Below the pieces are notes generated by a model that worked only from the letters and a program-made list of their open reading frames with translations, was not told the origin of the DNA and ran no database searches. A DNA stretch of 64,000 nt from Pedobacter sp. Leaf216 (GTDB lineage Bacteria; Bacteroidota; Bacteroidia; Sphingobacteriales; Sphingobacteriaceae): positions 62,001-126,000 of the forward strand of contig NZ_LMKM01000008.1 of NCBI RefSeq assembly GCF_001421515.1, in the 5' to 3' direction. Every line of letters begins with the position of its first letter. Positions within the stretch are counted from its first letter, which is position 1. A program made the translations under genes and the position numbers. Below, piece by piece: positions 42,958 to 51,374 of the stretch.

Positions 42958-45900
42958 TTATAGGTTAACACTCAATCCTAATGATATCGTTCTCAACATT
43001 GGATAATCCCAGGCACTTGAGGTGTATGGGTCTTTATAAGGTAGAGGATTTACAATGGTCCAAAGATTATTTCCTGTAAGTAGAATCCGGGCTCCACCAA
43101 TTCCTAATCTGCTTGCAAACGCACTAGGTGCCTTATAACTTAAAGTCATGGTATTGATCCGGATCATGGTGCCATCAACAGCCCAAAAATCAGAGTTTAT
43201 GCCTAATGATGGATCATCAAACCTAGGATATTTACCTTCTGTTGGATTTTCTAAAGTCCAACGATCTGTCCATATCGTTAAAGTATTTCTGGTTTTTGAG
43301 GGTGCTGTTCTTGCTCTGCTATCGTAGAAAATTTTGCCACCAAACCTTGCATTAATGTTGGTGTTTAAACTGAAGTTTTTATACGTTAAATTTAAGGAAA
43401 TACCAGAAGAAAAGAATGCATTTGTGTTGTTGTACAAAGGAGATAAATCACTGTCTGAGATTACGCCGTCGGCATTTGTATCTTCATAATATAACCATCC
43501 GGGTTGTGGAATTCTATCGTAAACCCTGTAGTTCGGATATTTTGCCATCCAGGCATCCACTTCTCCCTGCGTTCTGAACATGCCCAGGTTTCTTAAACCG
43601 TAGTTGCTTGTATTGTATTTGCGCGGGTCGGTACCGAATAATTGTAAGTTAGGAAAGGTGTTGTTAATCAAGTTTCCTGGTGTGTAAAGGATTCTATCTG
43701 TAACAGAATTTCCATAAGAAAAATTCATGCTCGCGCTTAGATTCCAATCTGTAGCAAGTTTTGCTTTATAACCAATACTGAACTCAGAACCCCAGTTATA
43801 AAGTTGCCTGTAGTTTAATACCGGTGCTTGTGTGCCAAAATATTGTGGATATTGATTGTTTGCACCCAACTCAAAACCATCGTAAGTATAATTTTGAAAT
43901 GCCTCAATACTAATATCCAATTTGTTGTTAAACATCGAAGTTTCTAAACCAACATTTATTGTTCGTTTCTTTTCCCAGGTAATTTCAGGGTTTGCCAAAC
44001 GTGAACGGTTTAAACTGTTCGAATTGGCATTGCCGTACACGTATCCATTGGTTACATCAATCTGAAAACGATCTTGCCATAACCGTACACCAACACGGTC
44101 ATCACCAGTAATACCAACGTTTGCTTTTAATTTAAGGAAATTGATAAAGCTGAGCGCATTGCTGTTTTTAAAGAACTTTTCCTGACTCACCACCCATCCT
44201 ATTCCAATGTTTGGCGATACACCCCAACGGTTGCCCAATGCAAAGTTAGATGAAGCATCAATACGGGCGATACCTTCGATGAGGTATTTTTTATCAAAAT
44301 CATAACTAAAACGAGCAAAACCAGAACGCTTTGAAACTGCTGTTTTATCTAAGTTTGATGCCACCAATGTATTAATATCATAAGCAAAATATTGATCAAC
44401 ACCCGGGATGAGCTGATTGGTGTAACGTACAGTTGAATTTTGTGAATTGCCTTCACTTTGCTCCGCACCAGCTAAAAAACTAAAACTATGTTTTGCAATT
44501 GTTTTTGCATATTGAAGCGTTAGAAAAAACTGATAGCTGTTGTTATCAATTAAGCCTGGGGTATAACTTGAATTAGCTGCACTTGTTGGCTGAAAGGTGG
44601 CCGCAGTACCCACCGGTGATTGATTGGTGAACAATTCGAGGTTATTACCTCTTTTAGCAAAATTGTAAAGTGTAAAAGGTGGTATATATTGTGTATTTTT
44701 TGATGAGCCACTTGATTGAGAAACCTGGCCTTTAATTACAAGACCTTTCAAAAAAGTTGGCTCATATGTTAATGCTGCATTGATGCGGTAAGATTTATTG
44801 GATCCATTATTGTAATAACCAGATTCTGAAACAGCTAACGGGTTGATATTACTGGTGTTAACCCCGTTAACATTATAATTTACAAATTTACCATCAATAC
44901 TAATCGGAACCCATCTTGGAACAGTTATCAGCCTTTCAAAAAAGGGAGCATCATTATCTTGTGCATTATGGTGCAGTTCCTTTGTACCATAATCAACATT
45001 AAAGTTTACATCAGCTTTTAAACCGTTGGCTAATGTTGCAACTACACCACTTCTAAATGAATATTTATTGAACTTCATCCCTGCATAGTTTCCATTTTCT
45101 CCCTGATAACTTCCTCCTGCAAAAAAGGTAATTTTATCACTCCCGCCAGAAATACCGATGTTATGTCTTTGTGTAGTAGCTGCTTGCCAAACTTCATCGT
45201 ACCAGCTTTTATAATCCAGCGTTTTGATATATTCCAAATCCTCAGGAGCAAAATATTCCGATGCAGCAGCACCTTGTGAGCGGAAGGTATCATTTAACAA
45301 TAAGGCATGCTCATAACCAGATAACATTTTTGGAACTTTAATCGCATCAGAAACGCCCACATAGCCGTTGTAGGTGATGCTTGGTCGGCCTATTCTACCT
45401 TTTTTCGTTGTAACCAGTACAACCCCTTTAGCACCGGCTGCGCCATAAATTGCAGCTGAGGCATCTTTTAAAAATGTTAAATTTTCTATCATTGAGGCGT
45501 CAATATTATCAAAAGCCTCTCTTGTTACCGTAATATTATCTACAACATAAAGGGGTTCATCAGTGGTACCAGCCGCTGCTGTAGTGGTGGTAGAATTTCT
45601 AATATTTAATGTTATTGGCGAACCCGGTCTACCTGAAGATTGACTTACACCAACACCAGCAATCCTGTTTCTCAATGCTCCTGCTAAATTTGGCGCAGGA
45701 ATATCCTGAAGTTCAGCCCCGCTAATGGTTGCTACAGCTCCTAAAATTTCTGATTTTTTCTTCGTTCCGTAACCGATAACAACAACCGCTTCATTATCTA
45801 AACTCTGACTATCTTCTACAAAGCTTACGTTTATATTGGTTTTACCTGCCAGTGCAATTACCTGTCTAACATAACCTACATAAGAAAATACAAGTGCATC

Positions 45901-46119
45901 TGTTTCAGGATTTGCAATTAAAGCAAATTCACCTTTATCATTGGTGCTTACATTATTGGTTTTACCGCGGATCCCAACGGTAACTCCGGGAACGGGCTGC
46001 CCATCTTTTTTGTCTACCACTTTACCTGTAATCTGCTTTTGTTGGGCAAAAACAGCGGTATATGTGAATAACATGAGCACTAAAACCCATGAGGTTTTTC
46101 GTAAAAATTTTAAGTTCAT
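42958..46119 (-). CDS. SusC-like TonB-dependent outer membrane transporter, pair 2
   Basis: The 1053-residue product has a signal peptide (SWVLVLMLFTYTAVFAQ), the carboxypeptidase-regulatory-like domain (ITGKVVDKKDGQPVPGVTV), the TonB region (NEAVVVIGYGTKKK), plug and barrel, and ends RTISLGLSVNL. It has the same architecture as the pair 1 transporter and is clearly a distant paralog. It should import pectin oligomers. The start is preceded by AAAACTAACCAAATAACAA. The promoter region lies in block C. No STN domain is present. Confidence 0.96.
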   Translation of the reverse strand: MNLKFLRKTSWVLVLMLFTYTAVFAQQKQITGKVVDKKDGQPVPGVTVGIRGKTNNVSTNDKGEFALIANPETDALVFSYVGYVRQVIALAGKTNINVSFVEDSQSLDNEAVVVIGYGTKKKSEILGAVATISGAELQDIPAPNLAGALRNRIAGVGVSQSSGRPGSPITLNIRNSTTTTAAAGTTDEPLYVVDNITVTREAFDNIDASMIENLTFLKDASAAIYGAAGAKGVVLVTTKKGRIGRPSITYNGYVGVSDAIKVPKMLSGYEHALLLNDTFRSQGAAASEYFAPEDLEYIKTLDYKSWYDEVWQAATTQRHNIGISGGSDKITFFAGGSYQGENGNYAGMKFNKYSFRSGVVATLANGLKADVNFNVDYGTKELHHNAQDNDAPFFERLITVPRWVPISIDGKFVNYNVNGVNTSNINPLAVSESGYYNNGSNKSYRINAALTYEPTFLKGLVIKGQVSQSSGSSKNTQYIPPFTLYNFAKRGNNLELFTNQSPVGTAATFQPTSAANSSYTPGLIDNNSYQFFLTLQYAKTIAKHSFSFLAGAEQSEGNSQNSTVRYTNQLIPGVDQYFAYDINTLVASNLDKTAVSKRSGFARFSYDFDKKYLIEGIARIDASSNFALGNRWGVSPNIGIGWVVSQEKFFKNSNALSFINFLKLKANVGITGDDRVGVRLWQDRFQIDVTNGYVYGNANSNSLNRSRLANPEITWEKKRTINVGLETSMFNNKLDISIEAFQNYTYDGFELGANNQYPQYFGTQAPVLNYRQLYNWGSEFSIGYKAKLATDWNLSASMNFSYGNSVTDRILYTPGNLINNTFPNLQLFGTDPRKYNTSNYGLRNLGMFRTQGEVDAWMAKYPNYRVYDRIPQPGWLYYEDTNADGVISDSDLSPLYNNTNAFFSSGISLNLTYKNFSLNTNINARFGGKIFYDSRARTAPSKTRNTLTIWTDRWTLENPTEGKYPRFDDPSLGINSDFWAVDGTMIRINTMTLSYKAPSAFASRLGIGGARILLTGNNLWTIVNPLPYKDPYTSSAWDYPMLRTISLGLSVNL

Positions 46120-46632
46120 ATTTGTTATTTGGTTAGTTTTTTATACTAATTAGATTTATTTTATCCTTAATCGAGCAGCATTTGCTTTATTAAAGAGTAA
46201 CATATCCATACCTGGCAAGCTTGATGTTGCCAGTTAAAGTTTATCCAATAAAATTTTCCGGTTAAGGAGGTGTTAGTTGGGATTCTTTTTGCTCATAAAG
46301 CTTGCTAGTTAGGCAAAGAATCGGATAGCGTTTTAAATTTTCGGCGAACGATAATTTTTTAATTTAGATTTCTCATATCTTTTTTTTTATAAATTTTAAT
46401 TTTGGTTAGAAAGTATACTTCAGGGCTTATTATAACCGTGAAACATGGGTATTTTATTAATAAACAGTTAAATACTATATCATTTTAACAAAGAATGTAA
46501 TACACTAACTATTAACTATTTAATGAGTTATTTTCTTTAAACAAGATACAATAAAATTCATATATAAATGAAATATTCTTAAATAAAAAAGAAAAAAATA
46601 ATGGAGCATTTAAATCTGATCCATTATGTATA
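46120..46632. promoter_or_regulatory. Regulatory block C upstream of SusC/SusD pair 2
   Basis: This 513-bp gene-free stretch holds TTTGGTTAGAAAGTATA (46401-46417), a divergent middle word ending TATCATTTTAAC (46478-46489) and ATTCATATATAAATG (46556-46570). The words are spaced as in blocks A and B within one base. Between them and the susC start lies an AT-rich leader of about 280 nt. A terminator of the upstream DUF3826/isomerase operon lies at the other end. Confidence 0.74.
46598..46627 (-). terminator. Hairpin after the DUF3826 gene
   Basis: ATAATGGA (46598-46605) pairs with TCCATTAT (46620-46627). On the minus strand it is followed by a T-rich tract (TTTTTTTCTTTTTT). It probably ends the isomerase/DUF3826 transcript just before block C. 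Confidence 0.6.
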
Positions 46633-47301
46633 CTAATTTACTTGTGCTTTCGCTTTTCTTCGCTTCTCCCATTCTGCTCCTTCTTTCTTCAAATCGTAGC
46701 CAGCAGCAGATAGGTAATTATTAATTCTACCTTTATATTTACCAAACCAGGCATGTTTTTTATCTGATGATTCTGCATCCATTGCATGCTCCCTGGCCTC
46801 GGTTAACCAGGTTAGAATTTGTTTTTTCTGATCATCTGTTAATGTTAAAATTTCTTCCTGATAAGCCTTGTAAGTGATGGGCAGTACATTGTAAGTCATG
46901 CCGTTTTTAACAAGTTCAACCTGCTCATTTGTTAATTGTGCAGACAATTTGCTGATGTATTTTTTGTGGAGTTTTGCAAGCGATGTTTCTACAATGCGAG
47001 CATCTTTTGCAAGTGCCGAGTCGCGCTCTACCTTATTTTCTTTGTTTTTCTCTTTAATCTCTTTAACACGAATATCCCTTGCAGCATAAATATCGTTTAA
47101 CGCACTATACTGATCCCCGATAATCCCGGTAACTTTTTCAGTTTTCTTGGCATCGGTAATGCCTATATTGGTCACAATTTTAGCAGAACGCTCAGTAATC
47201 ATTTTGGTATAAGCCTCTTTATCGGCTGGGGTATTATTTTGAGCGAAAATTGCCGTAATGCTCGAGCACGTTAACAGTAAGGCTAAAATTGATGATTTCA
47301 T
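46633..47301 (-). CDS. DUF3826-type secreted protein, copy 2
   Basis: The 222-residue product has a signal peptide (SSILALLLTCSSITAIFAQ) and a charged helical body. LTNEQVELVKNGMTYNVLPITYKAYQEEI and LTWLTEAREHAMDAES align with copy 1 (14650-15315) over most of the protein. The C-terminal tail is again basic (EKRRKAKAQ). It is 10 nt downstream of the isomerase-like gene, so it is co-transcribed with it. The function is unknown. Two copies in one locus, each next to different enzymes, suggest a support role in pectin use. Confidence 0.75.
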   Translation of the reverse strand: MKSSILALLLTCSSITAIFAQNNTPADKEAYTKMITERSAKIVTNIGITDAKKTEKVTGIIGDQYSALNDIYAARDIRVKEIKEKNKENKVERDSALAKDARIVETSLAKLHKKYISKLSAQLTNEQVELVKNGMTYNVLPITYKAYQEEILTLTDDQKKQILTWLTEAREHAMDAESSDKKHAWFGKYKGRINNYLSAAGYDLKKEGAEWEKRRKAKAQVN

Positions 47302-47311
47302 GTTGTTAATT

Positions 47312-48949
47312 TTAAATTGAATTTCTTTTTTTATTAAGGTTCACATCTCCGCAGAAATGCACTTTTAAGCCAAGTTCATCTAATGCAGCAGCTTTTATCC
47401 TGCAAGCCTCATGTGCTCCGGCTTCATAATTGGTGTATACCACCTGTATGTGGTTGGCTTTATGTCTGGCCATCAACTGGTCGCGACTCACTCCTTTTAA
47501 AATGGCGTGCATAATTGGCCATTCAGGCGTTGTTCCATCCCATCGTCTTTTTGTTTCGTCCTCAGGCAAAGCTACCACTTCGCCAACACCTAAATCGCAA
47601 TGAATTTCATTATCCATAATGTATACACGGCTCCAAACAATAAAACCAGGTTTACTTATTCCTTTTAACGAGCCGCCACCTAACCTGAAATACATGGCAG
47701 GTTGCCTATCGCTGCTTGCGCCTGCATAACCATTAATAAAATGTGCTGCTGGTGCTGCGCCCGAAATCAGGAATAACCATACAAAACCATCTACTTCCTC
47801 ATTTTTATAATATTCGCCCCAACGGATATCATGTAAGGTGTTTTCGCCAGTCATGCCCAATTCTTTCCAAAGATTATAGGTTACCAAAGCATCCAAACCG
47901 GCACATTCATCAACTTCGTTAAAATGTGGTAGTGCGCGTTTGGGATAAAGTGCTTTCCCATCTATAGAAAATACAGGTGGCCGGTCTTCATTATTTAATA
48001 AACCCTCTACCAAATCGCTGGCCACGGTTAAATCTTTTAAACCTTGTTGGTATTGTATGCCAATGGTGTCGCAGCTAAATTCATCAGCAATTCTTACCGC
48101 TGCAATGTACATTTTGCACTGTTCAAGGGTTTGTCTTTTGGTTAACTCGGTTTCTTCATCAGTGCCCCAGTTAAAAGTCATTCCCTTTTGTAAAAGCCAT
48201 TCTAAAACAGATTCAGCTTCTACATTTGTTACTTGTAACATGGATGCATAAAGTGCTGATTGACTTAACCGTTCTTTAAAGAATCCGGTTTTATGAAGCA
48301 GTTCGTCGGGGATGATAGCATTGTACATACCCATGCAACCCTCATCAAACACGCCCATTATTACTTTGCGTGCTTTTAAATTTCTGGCAAAGGTTCTACC
48401 TATCTTATCATCACTGGTTGGAATTTTACTGAGGGCAAAACTTTTAACATGGCTTTGATCGTAGCTAACTTTACCTGTAGAGAGCCATTCCTGTAATCCT
48501 TCAGTGAAAAAGTCGTCAGTAAAATCTTCACTCCACAAAGTGCTGTAAGGGATAGCTGCTTTGGTTAAACAACCATTCAGGTTTAACATGCCCACTAAAC
48601 CGGGCCATTGGCCGCTCCAGTTTGCTATTGTTAAAATAGGTCCGCGGTGCGTGGTAAGTCCCGCAAGTACGTGATGAGAGTATTGCCAAACACTTTCTGC
48701 TACAATTAAAGGCTGCTCAGGATCGATATTGCGAAAAATATCCATACCCATCCTTTGCGAATCGATAAAGCCATGTTTCTTTGTTGAATTGTAAGGATGG
48801 GCGCGTTTAACCTTCCAACCAAACTGCTCGATTGCTTTAGTTAGTTTTTGCTCCATTTCCAATTGGGCAGGCCAGCAGTTTTGATTTGCCGAAAGCCTTA
48901 AATCCCCGCTAGAAACCAATAGAATTTCTCCTTGTTTACCCTGTCTCAT
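47312..48949 (-). CDS. L-fucose/L-arabinose isomerase-like protein
   Basis: The 545-residue product has no signal peptide and is probably cytoplasmic. Features of the fucose/arabinose isomerase fold are an N-terminal domain with WPAQLEMEQKLTKAI, the central VMGVFDEGCMGMYNAIIP region and IGIQYQQGLKDL, and a C-terminal beta-barrel (HDIRWGEYY, GFIVWSRVYIMDNEIHCDLG). The family converts aldoses such as L-fucose or L-arabinose to ketoses with manganese. Released L-fucose, L-galactose or L-arabinose from the GH95 and GH43 enzymes would be natural substrates, but this is inference. The gene is divergent from the AraC regulator, which may control it. Confidence 0.8.
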   Translation of the reverse strand: MRQGKQGEILLVSSGDLRLSANQNCWPAQLEMEQKLTKAIEQFGWKVKRAHPYNSTKKHGFIDSQRMGMDIFRNIDPEQPLIVAESVWQYSHHVLAGLTTHRGPILTIANWSGQWPGLVGMLNLNGCLTKAAIPYSTLWSEDFTDDFFTEGLQEWLSTGKVSYDQSHVKSFALSKIPTSDDKIGRTFARNLKARKVIMGVFDEGCMGMYNAIIPDELLHKTGFFKERLSQSALYASMLQVTNVEAESVLEWLLQKGMTFNWGTDEETELTKRQTLEQCKMYIAAVRIADEFSCDTIGIQYQQGLKDLTVASDLVEGLLNNEDRPPVFSIDGKALYPKRALPHFNEVDECAGLDALVTYNLWKELGMTGENTLHDIRWGEYYKNEEVDGFVWLFLISGAAPAAHFINGYAGASSDRQPAMYFRLGGGSLKGISKPGFIVWSRVYIMDNEIHCDLGVGEVVALPEDETKRRWDGTTPEWPIMHAILKGVSRDQLMARHKANHIQVVYTNYEAGAHEACRIKAAALDELGLKVHFCGDVNLNKKRNSI

Positions 48950-49172
48950 ATTTTATTAATGAACAAATTATTTATATAAAAATAATTAGTCAGCTTATAT
49001 TTTGGTTAAGCCTATAAGGCTATATACAAAACTCAACAATGAAAAACATAATTTTCTAATGGTTTTTATCAAATTAATATAGGATGTTATCATTAAACTA
49101 ATTAACTTTAACCCGCTGTGGTACAATTTATATTGTAAAATATACAGCACTAACCAAATATTTACAAGTAAC
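48950..49172. promoter_or_regulatory. Divergent control region, isomerase-like gene and AraC regulator
   Basis: This 223-bp AT-rich gap contains ATTTTGGTTAAGCC (48999-49012), similar to the first word of blocks A-C, and TTATCATTAAAC (49087-49098), similar to the second. Near the AraC start is the inverted repeat TACAAT-TTAT-ATTGTA (49122-49137), a candidate operator. The AraC ATG follows ACTAACCAAATATTTACAAG. These resemblances are weaker than those among blocks A-C. Confidence 0.45.
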
Positions 49173-50042
49173 ATGAAACCTCATTTTCATAAAGTTCCGA
49201 TTACCTTACAAAGTTCCTTTAGCATCCGGCATGATATCAAACCTGATTTTGGTAACATCTGGCATTACCATCCTGAACTGGAATTGCATTATGTAATAAA
49301 AGGTGAAGGCGTTCGATTTATTGGCGACAACATCAGCAATTTTGTGCCTGATGAGATGGTGCTTTTAGGTGAGAACTTGCCACATACCTGGCGCTGTAAA
49401 GATGAGTATTTTCAAAATAATCCAGATTTAACCACTGAAGCCATGGTTATTCATTTTTTACCCGATTGCCTGGGCAAATACATGCTTACTTTACCTGAAG
49501 CTTACCTGATTCCGAAGTTATTTGAAAAAGCTAAAAGTGGCATGGTGATAAAAGGCAAAGCGAAAGACAAACTGGTTGATTTAATGCGGGCTGCTGTAGA
49601 TGCAACAAATTTAGACCGCATTATCATTTTGTTATCCATTTTAAAAACTTTGGCCGAAACGGATGAATATGCTACCATTGTAACGAGTAAAAATACCTTT
49701 TATCAAAGTAATGAATCTGAAACACTCCGCATTAATAAAATTTGCAATTATACGCTGAGCAATTATAAAAAGGACATTACACTTGAAGAAGTAGCATCAT
49801 TAAGTAATTTAAGCGTGACTTCTTTTTGCAGGTATTTTAAGCTAATGACAAAGAAAACCTTTTATGATTTTCTGATCGAAATAAGGGTGAGCCATGCCTG
49901 CCGTTTCCTGATTGAGAACAAATTACCCACCGAAATGATTTGTTTTGATTGCGGTTTTAATAATGTTTCAAATTTTTACAGGCACTTTAAAAAGGTTACC
50001 GGGATGACACCTTTGGATTATAAAAGGAAGTATTTGAATTAA
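49173..50042 (+). CDS. AraC-family transcriptional regulator
   Basis: The 289-residue product has an N-terminal cupin-like sensing domain (about 5-150, WHYHPELELHYVIKGEGVRFIGDN). A C-terminal double helix-turn-helix (about 185-285) reads DITLEEVASLSNLSVTSFCRYFKLMTKKTF and ends FNNVSNFYRHFKKVTGMTPLDYKRKYL. Such proteins activate sugar-use genes on binding a sugar. The divergent fucose-isomerase-like gene suggests a fucose- or arabinose-like ligand. It is the second plus-strand gene and, like the IclR gene, sits at a boundary of the locus. Confidence 0.94.
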   Translation: MKPHFHKVPITLQSSFSIRHDIKPDFGNIWHYHPELELHYVIKGEGVRFIGDNISNFVPDEMVLLGENLPHTWRCKDEYFQNNPDLTTEAMVIHFLPDCLGKYMLTLPEAYLIPKLFEKAKSGMVIKGKAKDKLVDLMRAAVDATNLDRIIILLSILKTLAETDEYATIVTSKNTFYQSNESETLRINKICNYTLSNYKKDITLEEVASLSNLSVTSFCRYFKLMTKKTFYDFLIEIRVSHACRFLIENKLPTEMICFDCGFNNVSNFYRHFKKVTGMTPLDYKRKYLN

Positions 50043-50382
50043 TAGATCCTGAAACAAGTTCAGGATGACGACCGCGTTAAATGATTGGTCGTCATTCCCG
50101 CGCAGGCGGGAATCTTAATGCAAAAGAAAAAAATAACCAAAACATTGCGATTATCAATCAGCTTGGAAAGGATGAATAAGCAAGAAATCCGCAATAATTA
50201 GATCCTGAAACAAGTTCAAGATGACGACCGCGTTAAAAGAAGATGAACAAGCAAAAATCACCAATAATTAGGTCCTGATACAAGTTCAGGATGACGACCG
50301 CGTTAAAAGAAGATGAATAAGCAAGAAATCAGCAATAATTAAATCCTGAAACAAAGTTTAGGATGACGAACCGACAAAAAAC
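50043..50382. repeat. 70-bp tandem repeat array interrupted by a palindromic element
   Basis: Units beginning GATCCTGAAACAAGTTCA occur at 50045, 50201, 50271 (GGTCCTGATACAAGTTCAGG) and 50342 (AATCCTGAAACAAAGTTTAG). The unit length is 70-71 nt, and each carries the hairpin TCCTGAA/TTCAGGA followed by ATGACGACCGCGTTAAA and a GATGAATAAGCAAGAAATC-like tail. The first unit is split by GTCATTCCCGCGCAGGCGGG (50091-50110), so a palindromic element inserted after the array formed. The region contains no gene and lies between convergent genes. Confidence 0.8.
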
Positions 50383-51315
50383 TTATATAAAAACCTTAAT
50401 ATTCAAATTATTGCGAAGCAAGGTATAATCATCAAACAAAGTTTCTACCTCTTTTACTACACTTGGCGTAAATGATCCTACATTTCTGCGTGTAAAAGTA
50501 GAAATATTAAGTCCGCGTTTTTGCAGAAAATATTTCGAAACCACAGGATAAACATTATGCATTACATCCATATTATCAATCAAGAATTGTTGCACCACCT
50601 GTACTTCATCTTTAAAAGCTTCATCATTGTAATGGTCGCACAGCCAAACAATTAATTCAGGAAAATAATTTCCTTGAATGCATGATAAACCAGATGCACC
50701 AGCTTTTAACGATTCTACCGCATGTACAATATAGGCATCATATAATCCGAATGTGCTGCCTTCTGTCAGTTTCAACTTTTCTTTAATCTGATTCAGATCC
50801 AGGCAGGTATCTTTATGGTAAATTACCCTTCCAGTTGATACGAAATCGGCCAGTTGTTGTGGTTTCAATACTCTTTTGTAAGGTACCGGGCATTCGTAAA
50901 ATCCCAAGGGAATTTTATCTGTTTGGTTTAAAAGATCAAATACCCTTTCGTTAAAAATCTCATCAGATTCCGTTTCATCGGCCAACAAGCTGGTAATGGC
51001 AATTACCGCCTCTACACCTGTATCGCTTACTTCTTTTACAAAATCTGCCTGTTTACTTATTTCTCCTCCAAATGTTCCGGTAGCAACAACAGGCACTGCT
51101 CCATTAACTACTTTTATTACATGTTTTATAGCCTGGATTCTTTCCTTATCATCTAACTCGAACATTTCGCTCGATAAACAATTTGCGAATAAGCCCGATG
51201 AGCCAGCTTGCAGGTAAATTTCTGTCAGCTGTGTAAGCGCCGGGTAATCTATGTTCCCGTTATTTAAAAAAGGCGTAAGCATGACCGGGATGAACCCTTT
51301 TTGTGAGTTTTCCAT
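50383..51315 (-). CDS. DHDPS/N-acetylneuraminate-lyase family aldolase
   Basis: The 310-residue TIM-barrel protein follows the family order. GFIPVMLTPFLNNGNIDYPAL is the N-terminus, and GLFANCLSSEMFELDDKER replaces the usual GTTGE turn. GFYECPVPY carries the Tyr and VIYHKDTCLDL the Schiff-base Lys. Members are dihydrodipicolinate synthases, sialate lyases and 2-keto-3-deoxy-sugar aldolases. Beside a sodium symporter it resembles a 2-keto acid catabolic module. It could act on a 3-deoxy-ulosonic acid or rhamnose-derived keto acid, but the substrate is not determined. It lies 59 nt from the symporter gene. Confidence 0.87.
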   Translation of the reverse strand: MENSQKGFIPVMLTPFLNNGNIDYPALTQLTEIYLQAGSSGLFANCLSSEMFELDDKERIQAIKHVIKVVNGAVPVVATGTFGGEISKQADFVKEVSDTGVEAVIAITSLLADETESDEIFNERVFDLLNQTDKIPLGFYECPVPYKRVLKPQQLADFVSTGRVIYHKDTCLDLNQIKEKLKLTEGSTFGLYDAYIVHAVESLKAGASGLSCIQGNYFPELIVWLCDHYNDEAFKDEVQVVQQFLIDNMDVMHNVYPVVSKYFLQKRGLNISTFTRRNVGSFTPSVVKEVETLFDDYTLLRNNLNIKVFI

Positions 51316-51374
51316 TATATTATGATATGGTAAAATTTTCTATATAATTTGCCTGGATAAGTTCTAAAAAAATC

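Noticed and set aside
49173-50042. AraC regulator as the only controller of all blocks
   Set aside because: The blocks also resemble the IclR promoter region, and sequence alone cannot choose between the two or a regulator outside the window.
50043-50382. Possible CRISPR array from regular repeats
   Set aside because: Units are 70 nt without unique spacers of constant length, the repeats contain the whole unit, and no cas gene is present.
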